Positions 41,124 through 53,850 of a stretch of DNA of 64,000 nucleotides are shown here, piece after piece. Below the pieces are notes generated by a model. It saw only the letters and a program-made list of their open reading frames with translations, did no database searches and was not told the origin of the DNA. The position numbers were made by a program, and so were the translations under genes. Within the stretch, counting starts at the first letter, position 1. Each line of letters begins with the position of its first letter. This DNA is from Capitella teleta (lineage: Eukaryota; Annelida; Polychaeta; Capitellidae): NCBI GenBank assembly GCA_000328365.1, contig KB309044.1:178174-242173 (forward strand), given 5' to 3'.

Positions 41124-42215
41124 ATAAGTGTTACAAAAAATGATGATTTCTCTTAAAGCGCGCTATTTACCCAAAATAATTATCATTTATAGTGAGGAGA
41201 TTCGCTTATAAACCAGCATCTGGTTTTTATTTGGTCCTTTTATCTTGAATATTCCCAAAATTCGGAATTAACGATACCCCTTGTAGCGCTCAATCGTCGT
41301 TCATCTCAGAGCATCAGAGACAAACATGCATTCACAATAGCGTTATGCGGCTTTAAATCAAATCATTTATCTGTATTATCATTTAATAACATGGATAGAA
41401 CTATGACTTTGCTTGAGTTTTGGACACGAAAAAAAAAAACAAACAAACAAACAAACAAACACACAAACAAACACACACATAAAAAACCTTGGGAATTATA
41501 TTTACGATTTATCATTTCAATTATGTCATCATGCGATCTCTCCTGAATGCTCATGAGGGCCACTGATGCAAAGCTTTGTTGCATTTTGGCAAGGGTGTCC
41601 CAAACATGTAATAATTGCCATCGTCAAGCTGTAGAGCGATTCAGACTTCTCCATCAACGATTCTTCATTTTGCAAAACATTGTTGATGGTAAATAACCCT
41701 TTTTCAGTTTGCTTTTCTCGATGGATTGAACCAAAGGAATAATTGATTAACATACCATACTAACAAACGTCCATGAATACATGTCCCCTCACTTCAGATG
41801 TGCACTACAGATTTATCAAATTCATCAACATAAAACAACGCATGATGAGTGGCATACCGTCACCTCGTGTTCAGATTGTTCTCGAAGACAAAAGAGAGAA
41901 AAAAAATCTGCAACTTTTCGTTAATGTTATATGATTTGTAATGATATGTTGCGGTTTGATATCTTGTGATGTGAAACGACAACATTGGTTACAATTAATT
42001 AGTTATTCAAGCGAAATTGAGTATGATAAATCGCCATATAGCGTGAATAGACTTATGAATCACCCTATACAATGAAAGGTGTGGGGCCGAAACGTGTCTG
42101 CAGATTGATGGTGAGTCTTGCCCCTAGGTCTGCCCTCGTCTGAACAAGAGAGAGCAATTTCCGATATTTGATTACTTATTGAAGCCATTATTAGGAAACC
42201 ATGATTTGCAATGTT

Positions 42216-42246
<31 letters not shown>

Positions 42247-43218
42247 GAAAAAAAAAAAAAATCTATTCGTGGTCTTTTTTTGTTGTAGGCAAATTATGCC
42301 GAAGCTATTTTTGGTATGCAAATGGCAGACCCTTTAGTTCAAATCCGAAAGATCCCAATGAATTACCCTCAGGAATTCTAATAAGACAGGGGCTATAACA
42401 CCGCAGCAAAACATTTATTCATTTACAATACTTATATAAAGCCCGGTTGTTGCATGTCAGTATACAACCGATCAGAAGTCGAAAAGAAGTACTTTCGGTT
42501 AGCAATACCACATTACCGATGTTAAAATGCCTATCCAATAATTACGTAGTTATCACTTCATTAATTTTTATTAGCATATATTGCATTGAGTTTAGTTTAT
42601 CTTTGAATTTTATTAATACGTATAAAATTCCTCATGAATTTACGGATATGGAGGAGACCAATTGAAATTCTTTTTAAAAACAAACCTATAATTATATTCT
42701 GGGGATCTCAAATGATGATTTCAAAAATAGGACAATAATTTATTTACTAGGATTTGGGAATCAGGCAGTGAGAAGTTACGTCAGACGTGTGACACTCAGT
42801 CTGCACTTGATCCCAGACACACAAGCTCTTTTTATGGATTCTTGACAACCTGTCTGTTTCCATTTTCAAGTTATGGGCACTTAGACTTTGGACTAATTAT
42901 CGATTAATAAATGTCTTGCAAGTCAACTCAGCATTAATTAACGTGAAATTGTGCGGGCATGAGCGGTACGGGGACTAATAATATTAACAATAAAATACAT
43001 GTAAAACGTATACAATAAACACTTGTTCATTTCATGCAGTAGTAAAAGGGTATCTCAAATTAAGCTTTGAACAAATCAATTGCTAGGTGTGAAACACGTC
43101 GTCGAGTAATTATGAAATCAGGTTTCTCAATTTTTAATCAATTAACAAATTAATTAACTGATAAGATGAGCTTGTTTCTAAACAAAATGGGACATCGGCC
43201 TTTCTCCCCATATTCGCG

Positions 43219-43251
<33 letters not shown>

Positions 43252-43266
43252 AGGCCCTCGCAGTTT
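41124..43266. other. Non-coding stretch
   Basis: No supportable gene. It contains (AAAC)n at about 41,430-41,480, a T26-G-A13 inverted homopolymer at 42,219-42,261 and an A31 run at 43,219-43,249. Short open frames lack domains and splice support. Confidence 0.45.
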
Positions 43267-43510
43267 TGCACGAATTATAAAATGCATGTACACGTCTCTC
43301 TGACATAAAATTAATATTATGATGTGAGTAAAAATACGAAAAAATATAGCTAAAAGATTGTTAATTTGTGCAAATTTGATCGTCTCAATTTGGTTCGCCG
43401 AAACCGGAATAAGTGATAATCGAGTAAATGAATGACAGGGTTGCTATGGCAACGGGAGACACGTGACGACCCCTTTTTACGAGCGATGTCGGATCTGGTT
43501 TGTATACAGC
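43267..43510. repeat. Dispersed repeat, copy 2 (unknown class)
   Basis: Same orientation and extent as 1995-2242, with clear divergence. It begins GCACGAATTATAAAAT and ends near GTATACAGC. Confidence 0.65.
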
Positions 43511-43928
43511 TTTAACAGGTAGCATCCCCATCATTTGGTTTCAACTTTTTGGCACCAACTTATTACAAAACGCATCAGATTTCGAATACCGTTATTCTGA
43601 CGTATATGCGTGACGCAACGCGGGGTGAACGTCGTCCAAATGCGAGCTCATAAATATTCATGAGTTTATCGTGTTGTCACGGGTGGTACTTTCAATTGTT
43701 CCCTAGTCATATATATAATGACACATGCACATACCGATGACAGGTGGCATCTCATTGGCTGCTATTTATAGCAACATTTAGTCAACTGGTCGTATTCAGC
43801 AAATACGGTGAATTTATTTTCACTCCCTTCGCCTTGTACGTGAGCCATCTTGGGAATTCCGAGTGACGTCATGTGAAATCGAGTGAAATGGATGTACCAA
43901 AATAGGGGTGAGTTTTCATCGGTGTGTG
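43511..43928. other. Non-coding stretch
   Basis: No feature recognised apart from an inverted ATTCATGAGTTT-type string near 43,655. Confidence 0.35.
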
Positions 43929-44763
43929 CCGGTGTGACAGTCTCGAAGAGGTAGTCCGGCGGACTCTTTAAGTCCTGGTTTTATAATCCTAGGACTTCAT
44001 GTTCTAGGAATAGTAGTCCGGCAGACTACTATTCATAGGGCATATAGTCCTACCATTAGGATTAGTGGTCCCAGTGGAACTATACATACTAGGATGGATA
44101 GTCCGCTGCATTGAATAAGAGCCAATAATAATTCTACAGGGCGTGAAATGGTGTTTATTACGATTAATTGGTACAACTTTATATTAGCTGGATTGACTGC
44201 TTGCTTCAATTATTGATCTATATTTTTCAACTTGTACCGATTCCTTTCGGTCACTGACAGGATGGTGTAAGGGCTGATGGTGTAATGACACCATGCAAAA
44301 TTCCCAACAACGAAAGAAAAAATACAAAACGTGAATACTCTCGGTATTAAAAGTAATGTTCAGGAAATGAAGTTTCACTCGATCAGTCAAAATTAAGAAA
44401 GAAGTAAAAGATATAAAACATTAATCTCTGGAGATGAGAATTGAACTCTTAACTCTCCATATCCAAGTCACACTATGTTACACACTACGCCATATGAGAA
44501 GGCCTGGAGATGGCTTATTTTTGTGTAAGTGATATGCTTCAGAAGCATACAGGACTATATGAGCACCCGGACTATAAGCCCTGTGTTTGCTGTAAGAGTG
44601 TATAGTCCTCCTGGATGGATAGTCCTAGCTTCTGCTACATAGAAAATATATTTTCATAGCTAGGATAGATAGTCCTACTAGGACTACTATTGCCAGATAA
44701 ATTGCAAGGAATTGTGGTCCTAGGACTAACTTTTCAGTTGGACTATACATGCTGCTACACCGG
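43929..44763. mobile_element. Palindromic MITE with TAGTCC arms
   Basis: An 835-bp element. Its ends are short imperfect inverted repeats, CCGGTGTGACAG at the left and, on the other strand, CCGGTGTAGCAG at the right. Both arms (43,950-44,110 and 44,545-44,755) are packed with AGTCC / GGACT strings, often as palindromes such as TCCTAGGA, TAGTAGTCC..GGACTACTA and GTCCTAGGAC. A spacer of about 430 bp lies between them. There is no transposase, so it is non-autonomous. The superfamily and target duplication are not clear. Confidence 0.6.
44425..44510 (-). repeat. tRNA-like segment inside the TAGTCC element
   Basis: On the minus strand, ATGGCGTAGTGTGTAAC resembles an A box and GAGTTCAATTCTC a B box about 45 nt later. 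It could be a tRNA-derived SINE head or a dead tRNA. No cloverleaf was proven. Confidence 0.4.
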
Positions 44764-45784
44764 TGCTTCTTTTCAGTAGCTCCAAAACCAGTGAAGGGTA
44801 GTGCGCAAACGTATTCTCTCACAGCGACAGGATAAGTTTTGGTAGGCTGGGAGATTTACGCGACAGCAGTCGACTCTACATTTTGTCATATATGGATGCG
44901 TATATCGAAAATGAGAGTGTAGTGGAGTACCACTATGAAAAAAAAAATAAGTGGAACCCACAGAATAATATGCATCGAAAGGTTTTTCAACGTTTTTGGG
45001 TAATATACGGGGTGCTTATGGAGGAAAAAAAGTTTACCAACATCGGGCATACTCAATTACATCTGTAATCCTACTAAGCCAGAGACAGAAGGGTTAATTC
45101 AATACCGCTGGATGAATACATACAGTACTTTACACATCCCAAAGTATATATTAAACAGGTAGTACCAGCCGTGTAATCACCATATCTATCCAAAAAAGGT
45201 CGTCACAGTGACTTTGTTTCACGGGAAATGGGCATCCCTGTTCGATATCCCTGTTTTGAGAAAACTGCAACACTTCTTAGAGCATTATGGGCTCCAACGT
45301 TCCATGCACAATGGCGGAACAAAACCATTCTCTTATTGCATGGACATATCAGACTGATCATTGATATTGTCAACTGTGCTCAGGATATTATGCTTCCTAT
45401 TGGCTGGTTTTAACAGATTTAGAGAACCCTAATACCTAGTACGCCTCCTCTCCCCCGCCCAAATAAAGAACAAAACAAAAGCAAAACATTGACCAACTTT
45501 ATTTTTCAGTGGAGCCTGGAGGTCTCTAAAACATGGCCAGGCTATGTTGACCGTAGCCGCTCAGAGAGAAGTTGTTTCACTGGAATCATTAGAATCACCC
45601 TCGTCGAATTATTCTGATGTCAAAAATAATAATAAATAGAGGTAATTTTGTTCAGTGAATGAGTCTTGTTTACTACTTCAACTTGTTGATTCATCGATTG
45701 CTATGATAAGATATAGAATTCACAAAAATATTATTTTGTTTAGTTATCTAGCTCCTTCCCTTACTCCCCGGAATCTTATAGAAT
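44764..45784. other. Non-coding stretch
   Basis: No gene seen. Short open frames at 44,883-45,068 and 45,228-45,413 have no recognisable domain. Confidence 0.4.
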
Positions 45785-46430
45785 ATGTCTTTTCTGTATA
45801 CTATATACACGAGTCTCCGCAATGATCATCAGTTGAAGTTAGTTGAGTTTTCCATCAGTCCATTGTGTTCTGCAACAATACCGTGCAGAGATTTGATTAA
45901 ACTATACTTGCTACAATTTCGTTGTCCTCCATCCAAGAATACGGAAGGGATAAATTGGCGCAGTCAGCAGTACTTTGAGCATTCCAGTCAACGGCGACCT
46001 GCGTCTTCAACCTTCAGACAGATCAAGATTATTAAGGACAAACCCCATCTCTGATGGAAAACTCATCGAACTGCTTCAGAAGTAGATGGAGCAGCAGCAA
46101 CAGGTCCTATAACAACAGATGCAGCAGCAGTAATAGCAGATGCAGCAGCAGATCTAACTGCAGATGAGCCTAGAGCGACAGCAGATGGAGCAACAACACC
46201 AAGAGGAGAAGAAAAGCTGAGATGCAACGTCAACGTCAAGGGAAGAAGAATAAAATGACGAAGATGTGTGAGTAAAATAAGTCTGATGCCATTAATTACT
46301 AAGACACCTGCCACCATAGCCAGTGCAACGCCCACCTTCTCAGGATTTGATACCACTGCAGAATTCTGGCCTGAATACTGATGGGCACTATTTTGAACGT
46401 TTGCTGGGGCTCCACATGGCATGCATGATG
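45785..46430 (+). mobile_element. LTR retrotransposon fossil: 5' piece with gag start
   Basis: ATTGGCGCAGTCAGCAG near 45,955 looks like a gypsy-type primer-binding-site region, with possible LTR sequence before it. It is followed at about 46,050-46,430 by a degenerate Gln/Met-rich coiled coil and the start of a gag-like domain (FSGFDTTAEFWPEYW). It is broken, with several interruptions, and nothing of pol is seen. It ends at the SINE piece at 46,431. It is a different family from the 13-16 kb element, and a fossil. Confidence 0.65.
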
Positions 46431-46577
46431 GGGTGTTACGGCTCCACCCAAGCATTTCGGATGATATGGGCGCCATAACAAAAGGGCTCGGGACCGGGGT
46501 TTTCCCCTACTCTTATCGATAAATTCCAAGGATTCTTTACCCTGAATACCACCTTAGACAGTAGTGCACAGCGCCCA
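46431..46577 (-). mobile_element. tRNA-derived SINE (type 2), partial copy
   Basis: Matches the 3' part of the SINE at 13,017-13,338 (GGCTCCACCCAA, GGGCTCGGGACCGGGG, TCTTATCGATAAA, AGTAGTGCACAGCGCCC) with more divergence. The tRNA-like head is absent. Confidence 0.85.
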
Positions 46578-49500
46578 AGTTGCTACAAGTCTACAAGTTG
46601 CTAGCCCGCTTGGCGGTTATGCAACCCCACCCAAAGATATCGATGTCTTCTCAATTGACCAAATCGTTACCTTCATTAAGGACCAGTTTTTATCGCAAGC
46701 AGCTAAAATTTGAGGCATCGCGCATGTTTTGCTGTGCAATTGCATGCATCTTGCTTCTATGACTGATACAATATATAGAATAAGAAAAATTACTTGTCTA
46801 TGCGCATGCGTAGACAAGTGATTTTACAAGCTTTATAAATTAATAATATAATGTAAATAAAATTTTGAGTTCCCTCGGGCAATGTTGTGCCCTTCTTTGG
46901 CATGGCTGCATTTATTTGTTGAGCATAAATTCAAGTCATTGTTGTCCTGTGAGATGATACTAAACGTACAGCTCAGATTCAACCAAATGTAGTCAGGTTT
47001 ATTGTCAAAACAAACAAACAAACAAACAAACAAACAGACAAACAAACTAAAACAATACAAAACAAAACAAAACATATCAGAAAGAAAAAGGAGTTTTTGA
47101 CAGGAATCTTCATAATCCAGTAAAAAAAAAAAAAAAATGTTGATTTCTTGAAAATGTCACCACTTATGTTGTATTTGTTGACACTGGGAATAAAGAGATG
47201 TCTCGTGGTTTCATGAAGGCGTGGTTTTCGAGAATTATGACTTGGCATATAATGGAGGTGTTCCTATGAATTTTGCATCCCAATTAATGGCCCTCAGTCT
47301 CCCCTATATCATTTAAGGGGATTTCTGATGCATCACAGCTCAAGGGAGTTCGAAGGCGATTACCGTGAAATGTACGAAATTGATTCTTTGAGAAATTGAG
47401 TTGGTATCTTGGTATATAAGCCCTCACCCAAGCAAATACTATCACCCTCTTGAAAAGTTTCTGTCAAAATGTTGTCTTTGCCACCAAAGAAGAAAACGAA
47501 GAAGAATTTATGCCACAGAAATATAAAGGAATAACTAGAATGCTTATAGGGGTAATATGATCAGTCAAAATTGAAGCCAGATTTAAGGGGACTTTGCCAT
47601 ACGAGCAGCACAATGCAAACTCGACGTGCTGGTACATTATGCTATAAATAGCCTATGATAGTCCCTTCAATTCCAATCTACCACGAATGGGCACTTTAAC
47701 ATTGCACAGGCATTCTAGTACTTCTATTGTTGATATGTCCTTTTAATAATGAGTACATGTACTTGTACGCATACCAAGGATTTTGCATCTACATGTGTAC
47801 AAACTAAAAGAGCTTTTTCAATGATGAAAAGATAGTCACAGAAAACCGGAGTGACATCACTGACATGGACAATGATACTGTGTGTACTTCTGACCTGCAA
47901 ATTAAATTGTGATTTGCCGCTGCACTAATATAAACCTTGACCAGCAACCCTTACTGCGGCCAAGAAGACCACCAGTAAGGTATATATAATGTAGCACATG
48001 GCCTCACCCTCCCACACCCACCCCCATTTGGGTTTCCCAAAGATCTCCCCCTCCGGGGGATGAAAAAGTTTACAGGTAAGTCTGTCAGCCTGCGTGATCT
48101 GCTACACCTAATTTTGGCCCACTCGATAAATGGCTTTCACCATTTTCGATTTGGTCGTTAGTTCAGCTCTGAATCAATCCAATGCAACTTTTCCGGAAGC
48201 GCCGAATTTCGACTGAATTTCGACTGATCACTTTTCCAGTTTTCGTGAATAATTTAGATGTGAGACAATTTCTCAGACTAAACTCACAAATCGTTGGTCT
48301 ATAATGAGTTATTCACTAATCATTTTGAAAATAATGATCTTGACAAACTGTATTATAACGCCTGTAGACCATAAATCCTCTTAAGAAATCGCTCTTCAGC
48401 CTCTTATGAGACTTCTCGACTCAACATAGTACATACTTCTACTATTACTTATACTAGTATACAGTATAGTACTACATAGCAGATGATAGTTCAAGTTTTT
48501 AGTAAAGAATTTGAAGACCAAGACCAATTAACGCCGCCAAGCAGGAAGCCGCATTCAATGCTACTTGTATACTTCAGTCGACCACTGCCCGAAAGGAATG
48601 GAATCATTCAGTTGTTCAGGCGTGAGATTCTTCCGTATTTTGACGGATTTCCGTACTTTTTGAAAAAGTCTGAAAGAAAAATCGTTTTGGTCGTAAATAT
48701 GCTTTCAATCTAACGCAAGCTGTCCTGGTCGTTTCTTGCATTGTAGCCGAATCTAACGCGACCTTTTCTGTCGCACGCTCTGATTGGTGGTTCTCGACCA
48801 ATGGTAAGCTACGATACATTTACTACTACTTTCGGAAGAGGCATTCTCAATCAATTCTAGTCGAACGAGAAGTTTCAAGTTCGCTATAGCAATATGCGCT
48901 GTTTGCCTTTGAACGCCGTTGTCACCTGTGACGACCCAGACGTTGCGCGCAACCGCTGGTCCTGGAGTTGGCTAGAAAAGAAGATTCCTTGACCATGGAC
49001 AGGACAATATGCAACAGATGCTCTAACTGTAAATTTGTGTTCAATAAAGAATACTTCCTTTTGTAGCCTCCTGATTGAGGAACAATTCAACTATTGATCT
49101 GTTAGGCCTATTGATTTGTAAATTTCAAAACTATCTTCATTGATAGAGCTCTCTATGAAATTACTTGAAGACCATTGAATTTCTTGCCCCTGCCCCTGCT
49201 AGACTTTCAGTACTTTTTGTCAAACCTCTGTCTCATGCCTGAGTTGTTATCATCTTCATGATCTTGCATAGGTGGCTAGTTGTTATCATCTTGCATAGGT
49301 GGCTTTTCCATGTTTTGCACACACCCGCTTCATCTTCAATTACTAGTCCCTATGCCAAGCGCCTCACTGTATTGGGCCGGGCCTGATGCCAAGTTACTTC
49401 TTTTTAACTCCTGGGTTGATCGAACAATGGGTTTAAAGCCCTGAATAGTGAACGTTATATCGGGTCAAGAAAACACATGAGGTGCAATTAATGAAAAAAA

Positions 49501-49801
49501 AAATTTATTTGAGAAGAATTACAGAAACCAGTTTCTATATCAAATATGAGTGTGCGATATAAAAGGATAATACAGACATACAAAAAGTATATACACGAGT
49601 ATGTAATGAAAAAGTGAATGGAAAAATATAGATAATAAAAATCCCAGGTTCCAGGCAATGTGTGTGGAGTGTGTGTATTAGGAGTGAAACTGCGTGCTCT
49701 CAGCCTGTCTTATCTCACCGTGGTTGTAACCGAGACAACACGGTATTCTTTCATTATTTTTCTCTTACTTAAACAGAGCCAGCGTGATGTGAATCGTCAA
49801 A
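46578..49801. other. Non-coding stretch upstream of HROB
   Basis: Contains (AAAC)n at 47,008-47,045 and a 30-bp near-tandem doubling of GTTGTTATCATCTT...GCATAGGTGGCT at 49,243-49,305. Inverted CCAAT boxes around 48,780-48,802 suggest a promoter-like patch. An open frame at 48,483-48,713 (76 codons) has no recognisable domain. The HROB promoter must lie at the right end. I see no TATA box. Confidence 0.4.
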
Positions 49802-51356
49802 ATGTTTGGAGATCCAAATGATTCATTAGGAGATCTCGATGAGGAGGTTTGTGATCTGCATAATTTAGCTAAATTTGGATAATCAGCGTCTCAATAATTC
49901 ATCCTCATCTCTTCCAGAACTTTCTCCTTGAAGCCATTGAAGCTGAAAATCAAATCGCATCACGCAAACGTCATTCCGACGAATCAGAAAATCCCATCCA
50001 GAGCAAAATCCAATCAAATATCTTCACTGTTAGCAGTCAAGAAAGTTCAGATATTGATTTAGCTTTAAGCGAAGATTTATTCAACTCAAAGCCGCCGTTA
50101 GTTCACTCTCCTGCGTCTGTCATTTCGCCCATTTTTTGCGCGAGAAATAACTCAATTCAAAAGAATTCTTTCAACAAATCGCTTTCAACTCCCGTCGCCC
50201 AGAAACGCAGATTCCCAGGGCCTGCTGGCTTATTAACAAACAAGGTAATTAAGCATTGTGCATTACATGTGTTACAATTAATTCTTTCAGGAGGAATCAC
50301 CTCAGACGACAAAAAGCACTCCCAAAAGCGTGCGTTGATATTAAATCACAGGCTCTTCGAGATCTAATCATATTTCTATTTCCTATAATCCCAGGTAAAC
50401 AAAGGAAACAATTTCACGACCGCTGAGCAGCTGCTGAAGCTGCCGCTTTGGCTGCAGATGCTGAAATGTCTGGAGACAGAAGCAGCTGTTCACCGTGTCA
50501 GTGTGGCAGACGTGACGTCCAAACAGAAACAGCGCCACCTGATGGACGTCCCAGTTATGTGCGTTCTGATTGACGCGATTGAATGCAGAGGCAGCGCTGA
50601 TGCCAGTGTGGTCATAACAGATCATTCAGGTGCAGAATCATCTCTCGATTGAATGCATTTGACGTTTGTGTCTGGATAGGGAGTATGCAAGGCACTATGC
50701 ACCGGCAACTGATGAAGGACTACACCGAGGCCATGACGCCTGGTTCTGTGCTCGTACTTAAAAAGGTCAAATGCTCTATCAATCTTTCGATTTGTTACTC
50801 ATTTTATCTTTCACAGGTTGGCATCTTTTCTCCGTCCATTCGTACGTGCTATCTGAACATCACACCAGCAAACGTCGTACGCATACACCACAAGGAGTGC
50901 ACCTCAGGCACTCGCATCTCTGCATTCACTCCTTCAGACTTTGAGGCTCCTAGGCCTCCTCCTGTGATACGAAGGCTTCCACTCCAGAGGTCCCAGACTC
51001 CTCTACACTTAATTCAGAGGCCTCAGATCCCGCTCCATTCTCATCAGAGGCCTCAGACCCCACTCAATTCTTATCAGAGGCCTCAGACCCCTCTGATTCC
51101 TCATTCTCAACGTCCGACTCCTCAATATTCTATTCAAAGGCCTGGGGCCTCTTCTAACTCCACCCATCCATATCAGACTTCTCTCCACAATATTCCTGGG
51201 CCTAGGACCCCTCTTATGAGGCCAGCGTCTCCCGTGAAAGATCTTTGGCAGGCTGAAGATGGTTTGTGTCGATTTTATTCTTATTACCAATTTATTGATT
51301 GCTGCTTTTTTTCAGATGATGACAGTTTTTTGCTCGATTGTTCTATGGACCTTTGA
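49802..51356 (+). CDS. HROB: HROB homologue (homologous recombination OB-fold protein)
   Basis: HROB (human C17orf53) loads the MCM8-MCM9 helicase during homologous recombination. Seven exons fit in phase: 49802-49846, 49918-50244, 50291-50329, 50395-50629, 50680-50765, 50817-51261 and 51316-51356, giving 405 residues. Residues 111-121 are KRRFPGPAGLL, a signature of the family. The OB-fold region at about 180-265 has VPVMCVLIDAI, SADASVVITD, GSMQGTMHRQL, GSVLVLKKVGIFSPS and YLNITPANVVRI, all as in vertebrate HROB. After it comes a linker with QRPQTPL-type repeats and an acidic/hydrophobic C-terminus (DDDSFLLDCSMDL). It is shorter than the human protein (647). Poly(A) signal AATAAA at 51,451. 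Confidence 0.9.
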
Positions 51357-52113
51357 ATTCAGAGAGTTTCTTCTGTGATATGCAATGCAATCATTGGTGC
51401 TATTCACATGCTGTTCAATGCATGTACATGTAATAGTGGTTGATTGGTTTAATAAAATAAATACTGTGTTATGAGATTTACTTTGAGGTTTAATTTCTGT
51501 TTTGTGAGAGGTCTTGATATGAGAACTGTCTGGATATTGATAATATCCCTTATTCTAAGCATGATAGTCAGTGTATCTACATGTACAATGTAACCAAAAT
51601 ACATTTAGAGATTTAAAAACGCCTGGAAACTTTTAAAGAGACGTTGCGGTATAGATTTTTTTTAATAAGAAATTTACATTTTATTGTCATGTACATTACA
51701 ATATTGTTCATGTATGAATGTAAGGCTTTAATTCAAAATTTGACACATCTCTGAATAATTAAACAAGATCAACAAATTAACATATTAAACAAGTTAACAC
51801 ATTTCACAGTGTGCAATTGCAAAGTCACGCCATAGCGGCATGTTATTTCATTATTGCAGAATTAATTGCGTGAGGCTTACGTGTAGGGGTATCAACAATA
51901 TTATATTTCAATAAAGAGAAAACTGTCCTATAAAGTACACGGGGACTTGATAGCGCCTGCGCTTGATTGTACATGTAAATAAAGAAAGGTTGAAATGTGG
52001 TGGACTAAAATACGCCGAGAATACTAGGATATACATTTCTAAGAATACGTAAAAACATGGTAAGCGTCCGGACGGTCCAGTACCTAGTCACCCTATGCTG
52101 ACAGCTCTGCTCC
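51357..52113. other. HROB 3' UTR and spacer
   Basis: Holds the HROB poly(A) signal at 51,451-51,456. The rest may include the 3' UTR of the minus-strand gene at 52,114. No other gene seen. Confidence 0.5.
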
Positions 52114-53850
52114 CTACAACAGTACAGCCAGAAGAGACGTAATCCAGACGATGCTAACAGACAGCGCAGATGCTCCATCCACCGGTTTCTCCGATGGAAG
52201 CGGGGCGGGGCTGAATCCGAGAGGAATTTCGGCCAGGTCCTCAGGGAATTCTCCTGTCCTCCAATGGCACCACATGTCCTCTGAATCTTCAGCTGAAATC
52301 ATGGTGACGTCACAGTGTTTATGCCCCCCGTGTTCAGTATGACTAATGTATAATTATATTATATACCTGAGGTCGGCCCTTTTGTTATTCGCAACCAGAA
52401 AGTGACATCGGACTCTGAACATCCTTCGCTGACATCACAGAAGAAAGTGAAAGCCATTTGATCAGCAGATGCTAAGCGACACTCAGAAAAGCGACCCTGG
52501 AAGTGAAGAGATGTTAAGGATGTGATGTTCGGATGGGCAATTCTGATCATAGACCTCGTGGCATCGCTTGCGTCCGGTTTGATCTTCGAAACTGAAATTT
52601 ATGAAACCAGATCAGACCTCCAAAAGGCCATACATGTACACTTACCAGAGAACTTGACTGGGGACGACCTCAAACTGAAGGTGGAGTTGATGAAAATGCG
52701 ACGCATGATCGAACATTGAAATAGCGCACTGACCATAAGTTCCACGAATCGATCACTGGCTCCATCAACAGAGAAGCACACCTCTCCATCTGCGTTGAAA
52801 ATAACGGTCGATTTGAGAAATCCCAAGGGTCTTCGATCGTCAGATGCGATGTAAGAGTAGTTCCTGAAACCATTGGGCAGTGAGTGACTCGTTAACGATC
52901 ATGTGTGCCAAGTATAACCTCGATAGAGAGAACCTGCCCACCTCTCTCAAGAAACCGATTACTGAGCCTAGCTAATCGAACAGCAGCAGATTTGCGTGAT
53001 TTTATGCTACTCAGAGAAGAGACTGGGGATTTTAATTTGAGCTATATTATCGAGCATCTGGCCACATGTTAACTTCTTAACTTGTCAACTCTTTTATCAC
53101 CATTCAATTTTAATATACATCTAAATATTATTTGTTTATTTATATTTATCATTATTAATTTGAGAAGCTGTTGACCCCTGTGCATGCGTTGAGGGCTACG
53201 AGGCGCCGTCCTCGTTCATGCACAGGATATGTCAACACACAGACTGGCACCGCTGCAATCGGATAAAATCTAATGCTTTAATTAAAATTATGTTGCTATT
53301 TGGTGTTGAGTTTTTATCCCAGGGGTGAGGATCCAGCAATAGGTTTTCTCACATGCTTAAACACCCAGCAATAGATTTTAGTTGTTATATAATTACTTCT
53401 TTCTTTCTATGTAATATTGCATGTATATGCGAAATAAATATTATTATTATTAGCACAAGGAGGGCTAGATGCTGTATATACACGAGGAGACTGCATGGGA
53501 GAGAGGAGCTAGAAGAGGAAGAAGGGACACACCTGTCATAGTTGAATTCTTCAACTTCAGGGAAGGTCGTACATGCTGCCGAACACCCTTAATCGAAAAA
53601 TGTATACGGATAAAGTGCACAGGCAATCATATAGCATGTATAGTAGTGCTTGTATGATTATAATGTAGGTCAACATCAAATCATATATACATATACTGCA
53701 CAGAATAGAGTCTATACTATAGCTATGTTAAGAATATTCAAAATTAGTATGCATGACAGATTTCAAGTACGTATTGACGAGGTTTGAAGTATATTAATGT
53801 GTTCCTAACTTACCAGCAACGAGAACTGAGCTGAGTAACAGAGATAACAT
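52114..53850 (-). CDS. Secreted, probably GPI-anchored protein (unrecognised)
   Basis: Minus-strand exons 52863-52646, 52591-52367 and 52292-52114 fit in phase and encode about 207 C-terminal residues. An ATG at 53,850 with exon 53850-53814 encodes a signal-peptide-like MLSLLLSSVLVA and a good GTAAGT donor. Its phase 1 end does not fit the 52,863 exon (phase 2 in), so at least one middle exon is missing from my model. Seen features are FLKSTVIFNADGEVCFSVDG, LHFQGRFSECRL, MAFTFFCDVSEGCSES with paired cysteines, NIT and NST sequons, and a C-terminus SALSVSIVWITSLLAVLL after a DGAS that could be a GPI attachment site. I do not know the family. The cysteine spacing is faintly ZP-C-like, which I cannot confirm. 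Confidence 0.55.
53170..53236. repeat. 67-nt imperfect hairpin
   Basis: GTTGAC pairs with GTCAAC, CCTGTGCATG with CATGCACAGG (10 bp perfect), and inside them ACGAGG with CCTCGT, with one 11-nt bulge. It lies in the presumed first intron of the minus-strand secreted-protein gene. It could be a small structured RNA or a MITE remnant. Confidence 0.45.

Noticed and set aside
44425-44510. Functional tRNA gene on the minus strand
   Set aside because: A- and B-box-like strings are present but the arms do not pair as a cloverleaf; listed only as tRNA-like.
48483-48713. 76-codon plus-strand open frame
   Set aside because: No recognisable domain, no splice partners, and within reach of chance length in this sequence.
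52646-52740. A 59-nt intron starting at GTCAGT after the VELM residues
   Set aside because: It would lead to a frame that stops in the next exon; reading through keeps all later phases consistent.
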